Assembly: GCA_910577255.1 (NCBI GenBank)
Contig: CAJTMH010000003.1
Span: 1 to 64,000, forward strand
Direction: 5' to 3'
Source of the DNA: an uncultured Duncaniella sp.
Lineage (GTDB): Bacteria > Bacteroidota > Bacteroidia > Bacteroidales > Muribaculaceae
Length of the DNA: 64,000 nt
A program made the translations under genes and the position numbers. This document shows, one piece after another, positions 36,346-46,100 of the stretch. The notes below the pieces were generated by a model. The model saw only the letters and a program-made list of their open reading frames with translations, was not told the origin of the DNA and did not search any database. How positions within the stretch are numbered: position 1 is the stretch's first letter; the number at the start of each line of letters is the position of its first letter.

Positions 36346-37695
36346 TTATCTATTGGTTGGTGGGATAAGATGTCCCTCAGTATTGAAAAGCAAGGAATTT
36401 CCGTCGGCCAACATGACGTCATAACCGACTTTGGGAATTTTCTCTATCCTTATCACCCGGTCGACGTTTAGGTGCTGTGAGGCAAGATAGGTCTGAATTC
36501 CATTGTGTATAATGGATGCGGGCACATGTTGGCCGGCTCCTGCTTCAATCCTTATCCATTTGAAGTGCTCATTGAATTTTACGGAATCACCGTTGCCGAG
36601 CCTCATGACATAGTGTGTCCCACGAGGGTCAGGGAGGCTCGTCACGCTGACAATTCGTTCATTCGGAAAATACTCTTTTGCGAATGATAGTATTTCTGCC
36701 GGTATGCCTATGCTGTCCGACTGCATGAAAGCCATGTCCCAGAAATCTGTAGCATAGGGTATGGACTCTGTCCCGAAGATTTCCTCCGGATTATGATTGG
36801 CACCGGGTACTATGGTGTAGGTGTGTGGTATACCCAATGTGTCGAGTCTTGAGTGGAATCGGTCAGTGATATGATTGCCGTTTTCTTCATACAACCGGTC
36901 GGCATTTCCTACGAACATGCGTATTTTCATCCCTGAATCCACTATCGCGTCACGGTTCTGACATGCGAATGTCATGGGGTGCCAGGCATTGAAATATACT
37001 TTGCTCAATGGACTGTTGATGTCGCCGAATGTACATTCCAAAGCGCGTTGCAGCGGTTCTTCATCCCAGTCGACTACTGCACCTGCCACGCTGCTGGCAC
37101 TTCCGAACAGTTCAGGATGTTTGAATGCCAGCATCAAGGCTCCGCGTCCACCCATCGAGAATCCCTCGATGCCCCGGCTTTCGCGCGATGCCCGGGTTCG
37201 GAAATGATTGTCTATATATGGGATGAGATCCTTGATGAGAACATCCTCTATGGGGCCCGAGAGTACTTTCTTGTCATTGGTGTTGGCATTGATATACCAC
37301 CCTATGGGGAGTGCCTGGGGTGACACGATTATAGCCGGGTTCATGCTGCCCGACTTTATGACCGAGTCCACCCGCTTTATAAGCCATCTTACTTCGCGCT
37401 GGTTGCCGGTGCCTCCGTGGAGATAGTAGATTACCGGATAGCGGCTCAGGGAATCGGTCTGGTAGGCAGGCGGCAGGTACACAAGGCAGCTTGCCTCGGT
37501 CCCCTCTCCTCGGTGTGGCGAAGGATAGGTGACGTATACGCAATTGTCGGGGACGGCTTTTATCGGGTCCACCCAGTCAGTCATGCCGGTGCGCATTGAG
37601 AGCGAGTCTGTTTCCATTGCTGTGGCGGTCATGGTAGCGGCAGTAAAGGTAGTGACAAAAAAAGCGCTACGCATGATGTTGATAATGCAGCTCAT
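36346..37695 (-). CDS. Secreted esterase fused to a PepSY-like domain
   Basis: A 449-residue exported protein. After a leader (1 to about 27) comes an alpha/beta hydrolase of the esterase-D/Fes type (about 45-310) with the oxyanion loop YYLHGGTG, nucleophile elbow EGFSMGGRG (Ser180), a VGNADRLYEENG acid loop and PGANHNPEE for the His. Residues of about 320-449 are a separate PepSY-like (BLIP-type, DUF2874) module (IPAEILSFAKEYFP and SVKFNEHFKWIRIEA). The same kind of module is encoded alone at 48173-48634. A second start (ATG 37674) is possible. It lies next to the xus operon on the same strand but after a terminator, so it is probably a separate unit. A siderophore-ester substrate is suggested. 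Confidence 0.82.
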   Translation of the reverse strand: MSCIINIMRSAFFVTTFTAATMTATAMETDSLSMRTGMTDWVDPIKAVPDNCVYVTYPSPHRGEGTEASCLVYLPPAYQTDSLSRYPVIYYLHGGTGNQREVRWLIKRVDSVIKSGSMNPAIIVSPQALPIGWYINANTNDKKVLSGPIEDVLIKDLIPYIDNHFRTRASRESRGIEGFSMGGRGALMLAFKHPELFGSASSVAGAVVDWDEEPLQRALECTFGDINSPLSKVYFNAWHPMTFACQNRDAIVDSGMKIRMFVGNADRLYEENGNHITDRFHSRLDTLGIPHTYTIVPGANHNPEEIFGTESIPYATDFWDMAFMQSDSIGIPAEILSFAKEYFPNERIVSVTSLPDPRGTHYVMRLGNGDSVKFNEHFKWIRIEAGAGQHVPASIIHNGIQTYLASQHLNVDRVIRIEKIPKVGYDVMLADGNSLLFNTEGHLIPPTNR

Positions 37696-37726
37696 TACTT
37701 AGTTGTGTTTATGTGGGTTAAATAAC

Positions 37727-37762
37727 AAGTTACACCGCCGGCTTTATGGTCGGCAGTGTAAC
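37727..37762 (-). terminator. Intrinsic terminator after the xus operon
   Basis: A 14-bp stem, gttacaccgccggc / gtcggcagtgtaac (37729-37742 and 37749-37762), with one mismatch is followed on the minus strand by ttgttattt. Confidence 0.78.
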
Positions 37763-37785
37763 TTTCAGGGGATGTATATAACAAC

Positions 37786-39099
37786 TTACTTATGTGCAGG
37801 ATGCCCTTTTGACTTTTTGCGCAGGTGTTTGATCCAGATGTAATAGCCTGTCAGCGGGAGTGTAGCTCCCAGCAATGCACTGAGAAGCCAAAGGATTCGG
37901 GTCAGCATTCCGCCAAGTGAACCTGTGTGGATTGAATATATCCACCCACGCAGTTTGTCGGCCTCATTCGTGTCGGCATACAAAGTTTGAGGCGTGATTT
38001 CACCGCTTCTGCGGTTGAACTGGTAGCGGTTGGACGCTCTGCTGTTGCCGGTAGTGCCAAGGGTCACGGTAGCGTTTTCCGATGACACGGTTATCTGCGG
38101 GGCATCAGGATTCTGTGCTTTTAGCTCGTCATAAACCTGCTGCCAACGTCCGAATTCTGAGTGGCGGCGTCCGCCCCGGCGAAATCCTTCGTGATTAGCA
38201 GCGTCGTCTCCGTCGCGGCCTTCACCATGGAAGCCACCGTTTTCTCTATTGCCATGCCATTCACGGCCTTCACGGCCTTCGCGACCACCGCGTTCGCCAC
38301 GTTCTCCGCGACCACCACGTTCTCCGCGTTCGCCACGCCCCTCGCGTCCTCCACGCTCTTTGTCATCGCCTGAGGCTTTTGCCTGCTGCTGTCCAAAGTT
38401 GCGGGGGGTATGCTCTACACCGCACACAGCGTAGAATGCCGAACGATACCAGTTGAACGACCATGTCAAGCCTGTGAGCGCCATAGCCAGCACGAAAATC
38501 AAAGCATACATGCCGCCGGCTACGTGCAATCCCTTCCAGAAATCTTTCCAACCGTGTGTTACCGGGATGGAAAGGCTGCGCTTGAAGTGTTTGCGGGCAC
38601 GTGGCCACCAGATGACCACGCCGGTTATCAGGGCTATGAGGAAGATTAGGGTTGAAATTCCGACAAGCGTTTTGCCTACCTTCATTCCGTCACCATGCGG
38701 GTTGGCGCTGTCAAGGAGCCAACGGTGAAGTTTGAACATGGTTGAGAAGAAGCCAAGACGTTCATATTTGCCGGTGATTTCACCCGAGTACTGGTCGATG
38801 AACAACGAGGCTCTGCGAGGTTTTGACAGATTGACCTGGTAGGTGCGTTCTGCGTCGCTGAATACGGTCACACCTGTGATTGAAACCGAGTCGGGGAGGG
38901 TGGATTTGACCGATTCCATGAGTTCACCCATAGCCAACGGTTCGTCGGCTACGGATGACACATAATAGACATCTTTTTTTATCATTCGGGTGATTTCAGG
39001 CTCAAAAATGAGCATCGCACCCGAAAAGCATATAAGAGTGATGAAAATGCCGAACGGCACTGATAACCAAAGATGTATTTTTCTGAAAAACGCCATCAT
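37786..39099 (-). CDS. xusC: PepSY-domain inner-membrane protein, XusC-like
   Basis: A 437-residue membrane protein of the PepSY-associated TM family. In Bacteroides XusC is the inner-membrane partner of the xenosiderophore system and a likely ferric-siderophore reductase. Transmembrane helices lie near 12-33, about 150-170, 200-222 and 398-420. A PepSY domain follows the first helix (TYQVNLSKPRRASLF and DQYSGEITGKYERLGFFSTMFKLHRWLL), and a second lies in the C-terminal half (YQFNRRSGEITPQTL). Between them is an unusual 70-residue low-complexity insert of RGGRE/RGERGE type units. It follows xusB by 6 bases and ends the operon. Confidence 0.85.
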   Translation of the reverse strand: MMAFFRKIHLWLSVPFGIFITLICFSGAMLIFEPEITRMIKKDVYYVSSVADEPLAMGELMESVKSTLPDSVSITGVTVFSDAERTYQVNLSKPRRASLFIDQYSGEITGKYERLGFFSTMFKLHRWLLDSANPHGDGMKVGKTLVGISTLIFLIALITGVVIWWPRARKHFKRSLSIPVTHGWKDFWKGLHVAGGMYALIFVLAMALTGLTWSFNWYRSAFYAVCGVEHTPRNFGQQQAKASGDDKERGGREGRGERGERGGRGERGERGGREGREGREWHGNRENGGFHGEGRDGDDAANHEGFRRGGRRHSEFGRWQQVYDELKAQNPDAPQITVSSENATVTLGTTGNSRASNRYQFNRRSGEITPQTLYADTNEADKLRGWIYSIHTGSLGGMLTRILWLLSALLGATLPLTGYYIWIKHLRKKSKGHPAHK

Positions 39100-39105
39100 A
39101 ATCTA

Positions 39106-40512
39106 TTATTTTTCCGGGGTCATGTAGCCGAAGCCGGTGATGTCGACAGCCTCGATGCTAACACCTCGTGAGGCAACAGCTGTGGCAGTGTTGATACCAT
39201 AGATGGCAGGACGTTCGTTTTCAACATTGATGGGAATATATACCTTGCCGTCCTTGGTGTAGACAGTCTTGCCGATTGATGAGATGTTCTCGGGCAGACC
39301 GGTCACGTATGTGAGTTTCTTTGAATCCGCGTCGAAGATGGCGAGTTCGGTGGCTGCATACCCCTTTTCGGTCAATGGACGGTCATACATGATCATGAGG
39401 AAGCGGTTGCCACCTGCGGGCCAGCAGCGCATGAATGAACGGTTGCCACCGGGTGTCTGCTCTTCGAGGTTGCAGTAATAGTCGTCAAACTTGTCGCTTC
39501 CGCGGGGTATGCGGCATACACCGGCGGGAAGTTTGGTCTGCTGCAGAGGATCGGTCATGGTCTTTGCAAAGCTTGATGAGAATACATAGATGTCACCGTT
39601 CTCAGCAGCCCACACTGTCTGATAGTACTGTGAGCGGAATCGGCCGCAGGGTGTGCTTATCTTGTCGGTCTTGGCGAGTACCGGGTGGAGCATGTCATCA
39701 TTGCTGTAGATGGCTACCCAGCATTCGTCGGGGTACTGAGTGCCGGCAAGTTCGCCTGCCTTGTATGAGCCGCCGCCTGTGCCACCTGCTTCAGTGTGCA
39801 CGAGGTGTTCAAAGCCGTCGCGTATCCACTTTCCGTTGTCATAAGCTGCACCATACTGGCTGAGGCCCATCGGTACTGCTCCGCAATAGAGTTTTGAACC
39901 GCTTTGTTCGGCACCTGCAAGTGTGACGTATTCACCGTTGCCGAGGAAGTTCTCCATTGAGTATGCGCCTGTTGAGGTGTCATTGCTGCGTGATTGCTCG
40001 TTCACGACGTCGAGGTAAGTCACAAGCAGGGTCATGGGTTTGTAGCCGTGGCTGTCAGCCTGTGACTCAGGACCTTCACCTGTTGACATTGTCAAGATAT
40101 AGTCGTTGTATGTTCCGTAGGAAGAGAAGCGGCTGATGCGGTATTCAATGCTGCGGGCTTCCATCTCTCCGTTTTCGCCGAGGATATAGCTTCGTGTTGT
40201 TCCGGCATTACCCTGGTTGTAGGTTAGGGCATAGAGATAGTTCTTATGGAATACCCATTGGGTTGCACCCGGATTGACCAGGCCATTGTTGACGGTGGTG
40301 AGATTACCTTCATCGAGTGATTCGCCGGTAAGCAGCACGTAAGTGTTGGCGTTAGAGCCTTCGACTGTTGTGGCAAACACGAATTTACCATCAGTTGAAT
40401 TACCGTTGCCTGGGCCGACTTCCGGCTCATCTTTGTCAGAGCATGCGCAGAGGGCCACGGCGGGAAGCATGGTGGCGGTGAGCACGCGCAGAATTGATTT
40501 TTTTGTTGTCAT
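39106..40512 (-). CDS. xusB: DUF4374 surface lipoprotein, XusB-like siderophore-binding protein
   Basis: A 468-residue lipoprotein. The leader ends in a lipobox-like VALCAC, and Cys is followed by SDKDEPE, an acidic stretch typical of surface-exposed Bacteroidetes lipoproteins. The rest is the DUF4374 beta-propeller-like domain. XusB homologues bind enterobactin-type siderophores at the surface or on outer-membrane vesicles and pass them to XusA. Its position between the receptor gene (21 bases upstream) and the PepSY gene (6 bases downstream) reproduces the xusABC order of Bacteroides thetaiotaomicron. Confidence 0.86.
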   Translation of the reverse strand: MTTKKSILRVLTATMLPAVALCACSDKDEPEVGPGNGNSTDGKFVFATTVEGSNANTYVLLTGESLDEGNLTTVNNGLVNPGATQWVFHKNYLYALTYNQGNAGTTRSYILGENGEMEARSIEYRISRFSSYGTYNDYILTMSTGEGPESQADSHGYKPMTLLVTYLDVVNEQSRSNDTSTGAYSMENFLGNGEYVTLAGAEQSGSKLYCGAVPMGLSQYGAAYDNGKWIRDGFEHLVHTEAGGTGGGSYKAGELAGTQYPDECWVAIYSNDDMLHPVLAKTDKISTPCGRFRSQYYQTVWAAENGDIYVFSSSFAKTMTDPLQQTKLPAGVCRIPRGSDKFDDYYCNLEEQTPGGNRSFMRCWPAGGNRFLMIMYDRPLTEKGYAATELAIFDADSKKLTYVTGLPENISSIGKTVYTKDGKVYIPINVENERPAIYGINTATAVASRGVSIEAVDITGFGYMTPEK

Positions 40513-40533
40513 GATGTATGGTTAGTTTATGTT

Positions 40534-42912
40534 TTAGTTCCCGAAATAGACTCTGATTTTTCCGTAGAATGCACGTCCTGCCTTCTGGAGGCTGAAGTTA
40601 TCGTAGAGGCGGCCGTTGGTGAAGTTGCGGCATTCAAATGAGAGGTTGTAGCGGCCGTTGTTTATGCCATAGGATATTGTAAGATTATGGGCAAACTGAT
40701 TAGGCACGATGTAATCATCCTTGTTGGAGCCGATATTCGCTGTATAATAGCAGAAACTGTGGGTATACTGGTTGTCGTAGGTCACGCTCAGCACATTCTT
40801 CTTCCTGCCAAGACCATGCCAGTAGAAGTTAATGTCCGAGTCCGCAAACATGTAGGGCAGGTTGGGCATACGCTCCTTGTAGGCAAGGTTAGCCACCGTG
40901 CTACCTGCTGCTGTAGGCATATTGTCGCGCACGTTCATCTGTGTGAAATTACCTCCGAGGCTGAGCCAGCGCGAGAAGCTGTATCGGGCGGAAATGCTGA
41001 TACCCTTGGTGTCGACCTTTCCATAGTTGATATATGTGGCGGCTGATTTGCCTCCGCTGAGGGCGAGAATGTTGCGTTGGATATAATCACGGGTGTCTCG
41101 GTAGATGAACCCTGCCTCCACATAGAGGTTATTGCTGCCGAAAGTGGCGTTGTAACTGAGGTTGAGGTTTACATTGTGGCTCGATTCGGGCTTAAGGGCC
41201 ATGTCGCCAACTTCGAGGTCCTCATCGCCAAACATCTCCTCGATGGTGGGGAGGCGGTAGGCTTTTTCATAGGAGGCTTTGAGCTGGAATCCGAGAGGCA
41301 TAAACCATGTTCCGGCCGCTCCATACCCGAAATAGTCGATTGAGCGGGATGTCACTTCGTATGTGTCCTGAGCCGAGCTTGTGGCCATGGGGCCTGACAC
41401 GTACTGGTGATACTGTTTGCCGAAAGCGGTTAGGTTGAATTTTGAGTTCGGCATATACCGGTATGATACACCGGCTATATTCTTACTGGTTACCTTTGAA
41501 AACTCATCTTTGCCAGGAGGGTTGGTCGAGAGATCCTCGTTGGAGCGGTTGAAAGTGTTGAACACATCGTTGACCGTGAACACATGCTTGTCGCCAAGTC
41601 TGTAATTGGCGGTGAAAGCCGTGGACCAGTTGTTGTTATTGGCGCGGGAATTCTGGTATGACTGCTCACCGGGTGAATTGAGGGGGGCGGTTTCGCCACG
41701 CCAGTTATATTTCACTGAGGCTGTGTCGACATTAGTGTTGACATCGCGGTTGTAATTAGCGTTGAATGACACATCCAGACCTTTAACGAAGAGATTACGT
41801 TTCCCATATTCGAGTGATGGCATCAGCGAGTACCCGTGTCTGTGTTTTTGGCCGTAGACGATTTCCTGACGTACACCGGTCTGCACCTCTTTGTACATAT
41901 GTGAATATGTGAAGCCAAACAGGAGTCGGTCGGCCCATTTCTTATTCACAAAGCCTAATTTTGCCACAACGGCCTCGTTGTGGTAGGTGTCGTTGAAACG
42001 GCGTACATGTTCCAATTTCTTTCGGTTGATGGCACCGGTGTTGAAATCCTCGACCGGTGAGTCAATCCAGTAATTATTGTCAGAGTAATTCTGGAAAGCA
42101 TTGATTTCATATTTGAAACCATTGCTGAACGTCTGGCCGAAGTTGATGTATGACTTGTGGGTGTTGAACGAACCAAATGAATATGACGCGTCGATAAACC
42201 AGCGTCGTTGACGGCGGGGAGTGACAATGTTTATCACACCACCGATTGCATCAGCTCCGAATCCTACCGGCACGACACCTCTGTAGACTTCGATGCGGTC
42301 GGCAAAATTGACCGGGATGTTGTTCATCCCGAATGAACTTCCTACACCTTCCTGGGGGACACCGTCGATAAACACCTTGACATGTTTACCGCTGAAGCCG
42401 TCCATGGTCACAGCCATGTCAGAACCTACACCTCCGCTTTCGCGGATTTTCATGCCAGGTGCCTTGCTTAAGGCTTCGCTGAGGGTTTTGGTTGTGTTGA
42501 CAAGGTCCTGTGTATTGACAGCGGTTGCATTGTAGGCTGAATTTTTGACTTTGCTCAGAGGGTTGCCTACTACAATCACTTCTGCGAGCTGAGTCACTGG
42601 TTTCAGTTTTACATTGAGTTTTTTGCGCTGACCACTTACGATGTCGATTTTTATCTCTGTCTTCTCAAAGCCTACCGATGAAATTACCAAGGTATATGAC
42701 CCGGCCGGAGCCGTAAGGTGGTAGAGACCTTTCTCATTGGTTGAGCAGTGATATGATGTGGATTTGAGTGACACTGTGGCATAGTCAATCGGTTCTCCGT
42801 CAGCTGATAGTACCTTGCCTGAAATCATACCGTCCTGCCCCTTGGCAAAAGCTATTGCCGGCATGATTACAAAAGACATTATTATCCAAAAATATTTTTC
42901 CCAAATTGCCAT
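40534..42912 (-). CDS. xusA: TonB-dependent siderophore receptor, XusA-like
   Basis: A protein of about 792 residues. The signal peptide (ending AIAFA near residue 24) is followed by a carboxypeptidase-regulatory beta sandwich (GKVLSADGEPIDYATVSLKS), a TonB-dependent plug (LSEALSKAPGMKIRESGG...VKVFIDGVPQEG...IEVYRGVVPVGFGADAIGGVINIV) and a 22-strand barrel ending in an aromatic FYGKIRVYFGN. The ATG at 42912 is chosen because the alternative TTG start at 42936 overlaps the predicted -7 box. It is the first gene of the xusA-xusB-xusC operon and should import intact ferric siderophores across the outer membrane using TonB energy. Confidence 0.9.
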   Translation of the reverse strand: MAIWEKYFWIIMSFVIMPAIAFAKGQDGMISGKVLSADGEPIDYATVSLKSTSYHCSTNEKGLYHLTAPAGSYTLVISSVGFEKTEIKIDIVSGQRKKLNVKLKPVTQLAEVIVVGNPLSKVKNSAYNATAVNTQDLVNTTKTLSEALSKAPGMKIRESGGVGSDMAVTMDGFSGKHVKVFIDGVPQEGVGSSFGMNNIPVNFADRIEVYRGVVPVGFGADAIGGVINIVTPRRQRRWFIDASYSFGSFNTHKSYINFGQTFSNGFKYEINAFQNYSDNNYWIDSPVEDFNTGAINRKKLEHVRRFNDTYHNEAVVAKLGFVNKKWADRLLFGFTYSHMYKEVQTGVRQEIVYGQKHRHGYSLMPSLEYGKRNLFVKGLDVSFNANYNRDVNTNVDTASVKYNWRGETAPLNSPGEQSYQNSRANNNNWSTAFTANYRLGDKHVFTVNDVFNTFNRSNEDLSTNPPGKDEFSKVTSKNIAGVSYRYMPNSKFNLTAFGKQYHQYVSGPMATSSAQDTYEVTSRSIDYFGYGAAGTWFMPLGFQLKASYEKAYRLPTIEEMFGDEDLEVGDMALKPESSHNVNLNLSYNATFGSNNLYVEAGFIYRDTRDYIQRNILALSGGKSAATYINYGKVDTKGISISARYSFSRWLSLGGNFTQMNVRDNMPTAAGSTVANLAYKERMPNLPYMFADSDINFYWHGLGRKKNVLSVTYDNQYTHSFCYYTANIGSNKDDYIVPNQFAHNLTISYGINNGRYNLSFECRNFTNGRLYDNFSLQKAGRAFYGKIRVYFGN

Positions 42913-42933
42913 GTTCGCATTATAAATTTTGTG

Positions 42934-42981
42934 CAAAGGTCGGGAGAAATTTTTGGCGAGAAAATACCTAAAGGTAGGTAT
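42934..42981 (-). promoter_or_regulatory. xus operon promoter and candidate operator
   Basis: GACCTTTG (42934-42941, minus strand) is one base from TAnnTTTG and lies 22 bases before the xusA ATG. Upstream, an inverted repeat atacct-N6-aggtat (42964-42981) sits over the -33 region, where an iron-responsive repressor could bind. No classical 19-bp Fur box was seen. Confidence 0.45.
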
Positions 42982-43080
42982 TGGTTTGGTAATGCGTTGC
43001 TAATCAGTGTTTTGTTGGGCGGTGCTGATCCGCTTATTTTGGCGAACGGCGGCTGTTTATGGGTGAATTGCAAGGTGGTG

Positions 43081-43113
43081 GATAAAGCGTTTTCACTATC
43101 AAAACGCTTTATC
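43081..43113 (-). terminator. Strong hairpin after the RND pump gene
   Basis: A perfect 13-bp inverted repeat gataaagcgtttt (43081-43093) / aaaacgctttatc (43101-43113) starts 14 bases after the RND stop codon. No T-run follows on the minus strand, so it may protect the mRNA end instead of being a true intrinsic terminator. Confidence 0.6.
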
Positions 43114-43127
43114 ACACTTTTTAAGTA

Positions 43128-46100
43128 TCAGGATACAGCCTTGTCATTTTGCGCCTTAGTCCGTTTTGCTTTTTTAGGGGAAATCTTTTCGTGCAGATAT
43201 TGGAATATCACAAACAGAACAGGCACTATGAAGAGCAACGCTAAAGTGCCGAACAGGAGGCCGCCTACGGTGCTTACACCAACCGATTTATTGCCGTTTG
43301 CACCTACTCCTGATGCGAACATGAGAGGGAGCATGCCGAACACCATAGTGGCGGAGGTCATTATGATTGGGCGGAATCGTGCCTTTGCCGCTGATATGGC
43401 TGCCGCGACGAGTGTCATCCCCTCCTTTCGGCGTGCGGATGCATATTCCGTGAGGAGGATGGCGGTTTTTGCCAGAAGTCCTATCAGCATTATAAGTCCT
43501 ATCTGCATGTAGATATTGTTCTCCATTCCCCACCAGCGGGCAAACAGGAATGAACCTGCCAGGCCGAACGGAACGGCTGCGATGACAGCGAATGGCACTG
43601 TCAGGCTCTCGTAAAGCGCACAGAGAATGAGATATATGAATGCCAGACAGATGCTGAATACCAGTACGGTCGTGTTGCCTGACGACGATTCCTCTCTCGA
43701 CATGCCTCCGAATTCGTATCCGTAGCCCACAGGCAGATAATTTGACGCAACCTCTTTGATTGCGTTAATAGCCTCGCCTGAGCTGTAGCCGTCGCCTTGT
43801 TCTCCATATACGGAGATGGAGGTGAAGAGGTTGAAACGCGAGAGGCTCTCCGAACCGTATACTCGTGTGAGGGTTATGAATTTATCCAATGGTGCCATAT
43901 CGCCGGTCGATGTCCTGACATACATGTTTTTGAGCGATTCGGTGTTAAGGCGATCCTCCGGGGCGGCCTGCACCATCACTCGATAGAGTTTGGTGAATCT
44001 GTTGAGGTTTGACGAATAACTGCCACCGACATATCCTGCCAAGGTGGACAGGACATCGGCAGGTGACACTCCTGTCTGAAGGCATTTCACCGCATCAACT
44101 TCGACCATATATTGTGGATATTTAGTGTCAAAAGTGGTATATGCCCTGGATATTTCCGGGCGTTTATTCAGCGAATCGATGAACGTCTGCGTGACACTCA
44201 GCAGCTCATCGGTGGTCTTTCCTGCGCGGTCCTGGATATAGAGTTCAAACCCGCTGCCGGTACCGTATCCGGATATCATGGGTTGTTGGGAAGCTCGTAT
44301 CTGAGCCGACGAGATATTGGCGGTGCGGCGATAGATTTCTTTTATCACCGCGTTTATGTCATGCTCCGACCCTTTTCTCTCGTCCCAGTTTGTAAGGCGG
44401 ATGTTAAACGATCCGGCTGAGGCCGATTGATTGTGACGCGCATCCTTGCCTGTCACTCTCGAATAAATGGTAATTTCCGGAATATCCTTTATCGCATCCT
44501 CTATTTCATCCATTATTTCGTTAGTTTCCTCGAGGTTGGTGCCGGGGGCCACTTGGACGTTGAGGCTTATGGTGCCCATATCCTCCTGGGGCACAAGGCC
44601 GGTCTTTGTGGAGGATATGAGCCATGTCAATCCTCCCACGGCCAGCAGGAAGAGCATCATCACCACCCACCTGTTCTTGAACAGAAACATAATGCCGGTC
44701 CTGTACTGTCCAACCACAGTGGTGAATGAACTGTCAAAGGCGTAATGGAAGCGCTCGGCATAAGAGGCCTTTTTGCCACTTCGTTCAGGTGCCCTCATTA
44801 GCAGAGCTGAAAGTGCAGGACACAGGGTCATGGCATTGATTAGGGATATGCCTACAGCCACGGCCATTGTCAGTCCGAACTGCTTGTAGAATGTACCTGA
44901 TGTCCCTCCCATGAAGCACACTGGGATGAAGACAGCCATGAATACGATGGTCGTCGTGATCAGAGCTGCTGACAATCCACCCATGGCCTTTACAGTTGCG
45001 TCGTAAGGGTCGTGATGTCCTTCCTCGAATTTTGCCTGTACTGCCTCGACCACGACCACCGAGTCGTCGACTACCGTGCCGATTACGAGCACTATTGCAA
45101 ACAGAGTGAGCATGTTGAGGGTGAACCCTATGGTATAGATGAACGCGAATGTACCCACAAGCGATACTATGATGGATATGGTGGGGATGAGCGTGGCCCG
45201 GATGTCATGGATGAAGAGATACACTATGAATATCACCAGGACGAGGGCTATCACAAGCGTCTCGATTACTTTGTAGATTGATGCATCGAGGAAGTCCTTT
45301 GTGCTGGATATGTCGGTGAGGACCATCCCGGCTGGAAGATTTTCACGTATCTCGTCCAGAGTGTTGTCGATCTGTGTGATTACCTCATTTGCATTCGAAC
45401 CTGCCGTCTGTGCAATCATGGCATTAGCGCCTGGATGGCCGCTCGTCTCGCTGAGCATAGCGTAGTTCACAGCTCCGAGTTCGACTGTGGCTATATCCTT
45501 GAGTCTCAACACCTCGCCCGAAGGAAGGGCCCTGACAACAAGGTTCTCATAGTCAGTGGCATCCTCATAACGCCCACGATATTTCAGCACATATTGGAAT
45601 GTGTTGATTGATTCAGCTCCAAGTGTGCCTGTGGGGGATTCGATGTTCTGTTCGGCCAGTACTTTGTCGACATCAGATGGCATCAACCCATATTGCGACA
45701 TCTTGTTGGGGTCAAGCCATATACGCATGGCATACTCGGCGCTGAAGATGTTGACGTCACCGACACCCGGAATACGTGATATCTGGGGCTCGATGTTGAT
45801 TTTCATGTAGTTTGTGAGAAACTTGGCATCGTAAGCGTCGTTGGGGCTGTAGAGGGTTATGGATTTGAGTGTGCTGTTTTGGCGTTTTCGCACAGTCACA
45901 CCGCTCTTGGTGACCTCCGCCGGGAGCAGCCCTTGTGCCGACGCCACTCTGTTCTGCACATTTACCACCGCCATGTCAGCATCCGTTCCCTGCTTGAAAT
46001 AGATAGTGATTGAGGCTGTTCCGGTGTTTGTGGCCGTGGAGGTCATGTACATCATATCTTCGACGCCGTTCAGCGACTCTTCGAGAGGGACTATCACGCT

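Noticed and set aside
38240..38390. Repeated DNA units resembling a tandem-repeat or CRISPR-like array.
   Set aside because: Units are codon-based, not evenly spaced, and encode the Arg/Gly/Glu insert of XusC in frame.
39113..39122. A 10-base copy of the tRNA-Lys 3' segment (tccggggtca), a possible attachment-site repeat for an island starting at 22947.
   Set aside because: It overlaps the end of the xusB coding sequence, is too short, and no integrase is present. Chance match is most likely.
40534..42936. A longer xusA starting at TTG 42936.
   Set aside because: The extension overlaps the predicted -7 box and adds no signal-peptide features, so ATG 42912 fits better.
42912..43127. A classical Fur box before the xus operon.
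   Set aside because: No gataatgatwatcattatc-type sequence can be seen. Only the atacct/aggtat repeat is present.
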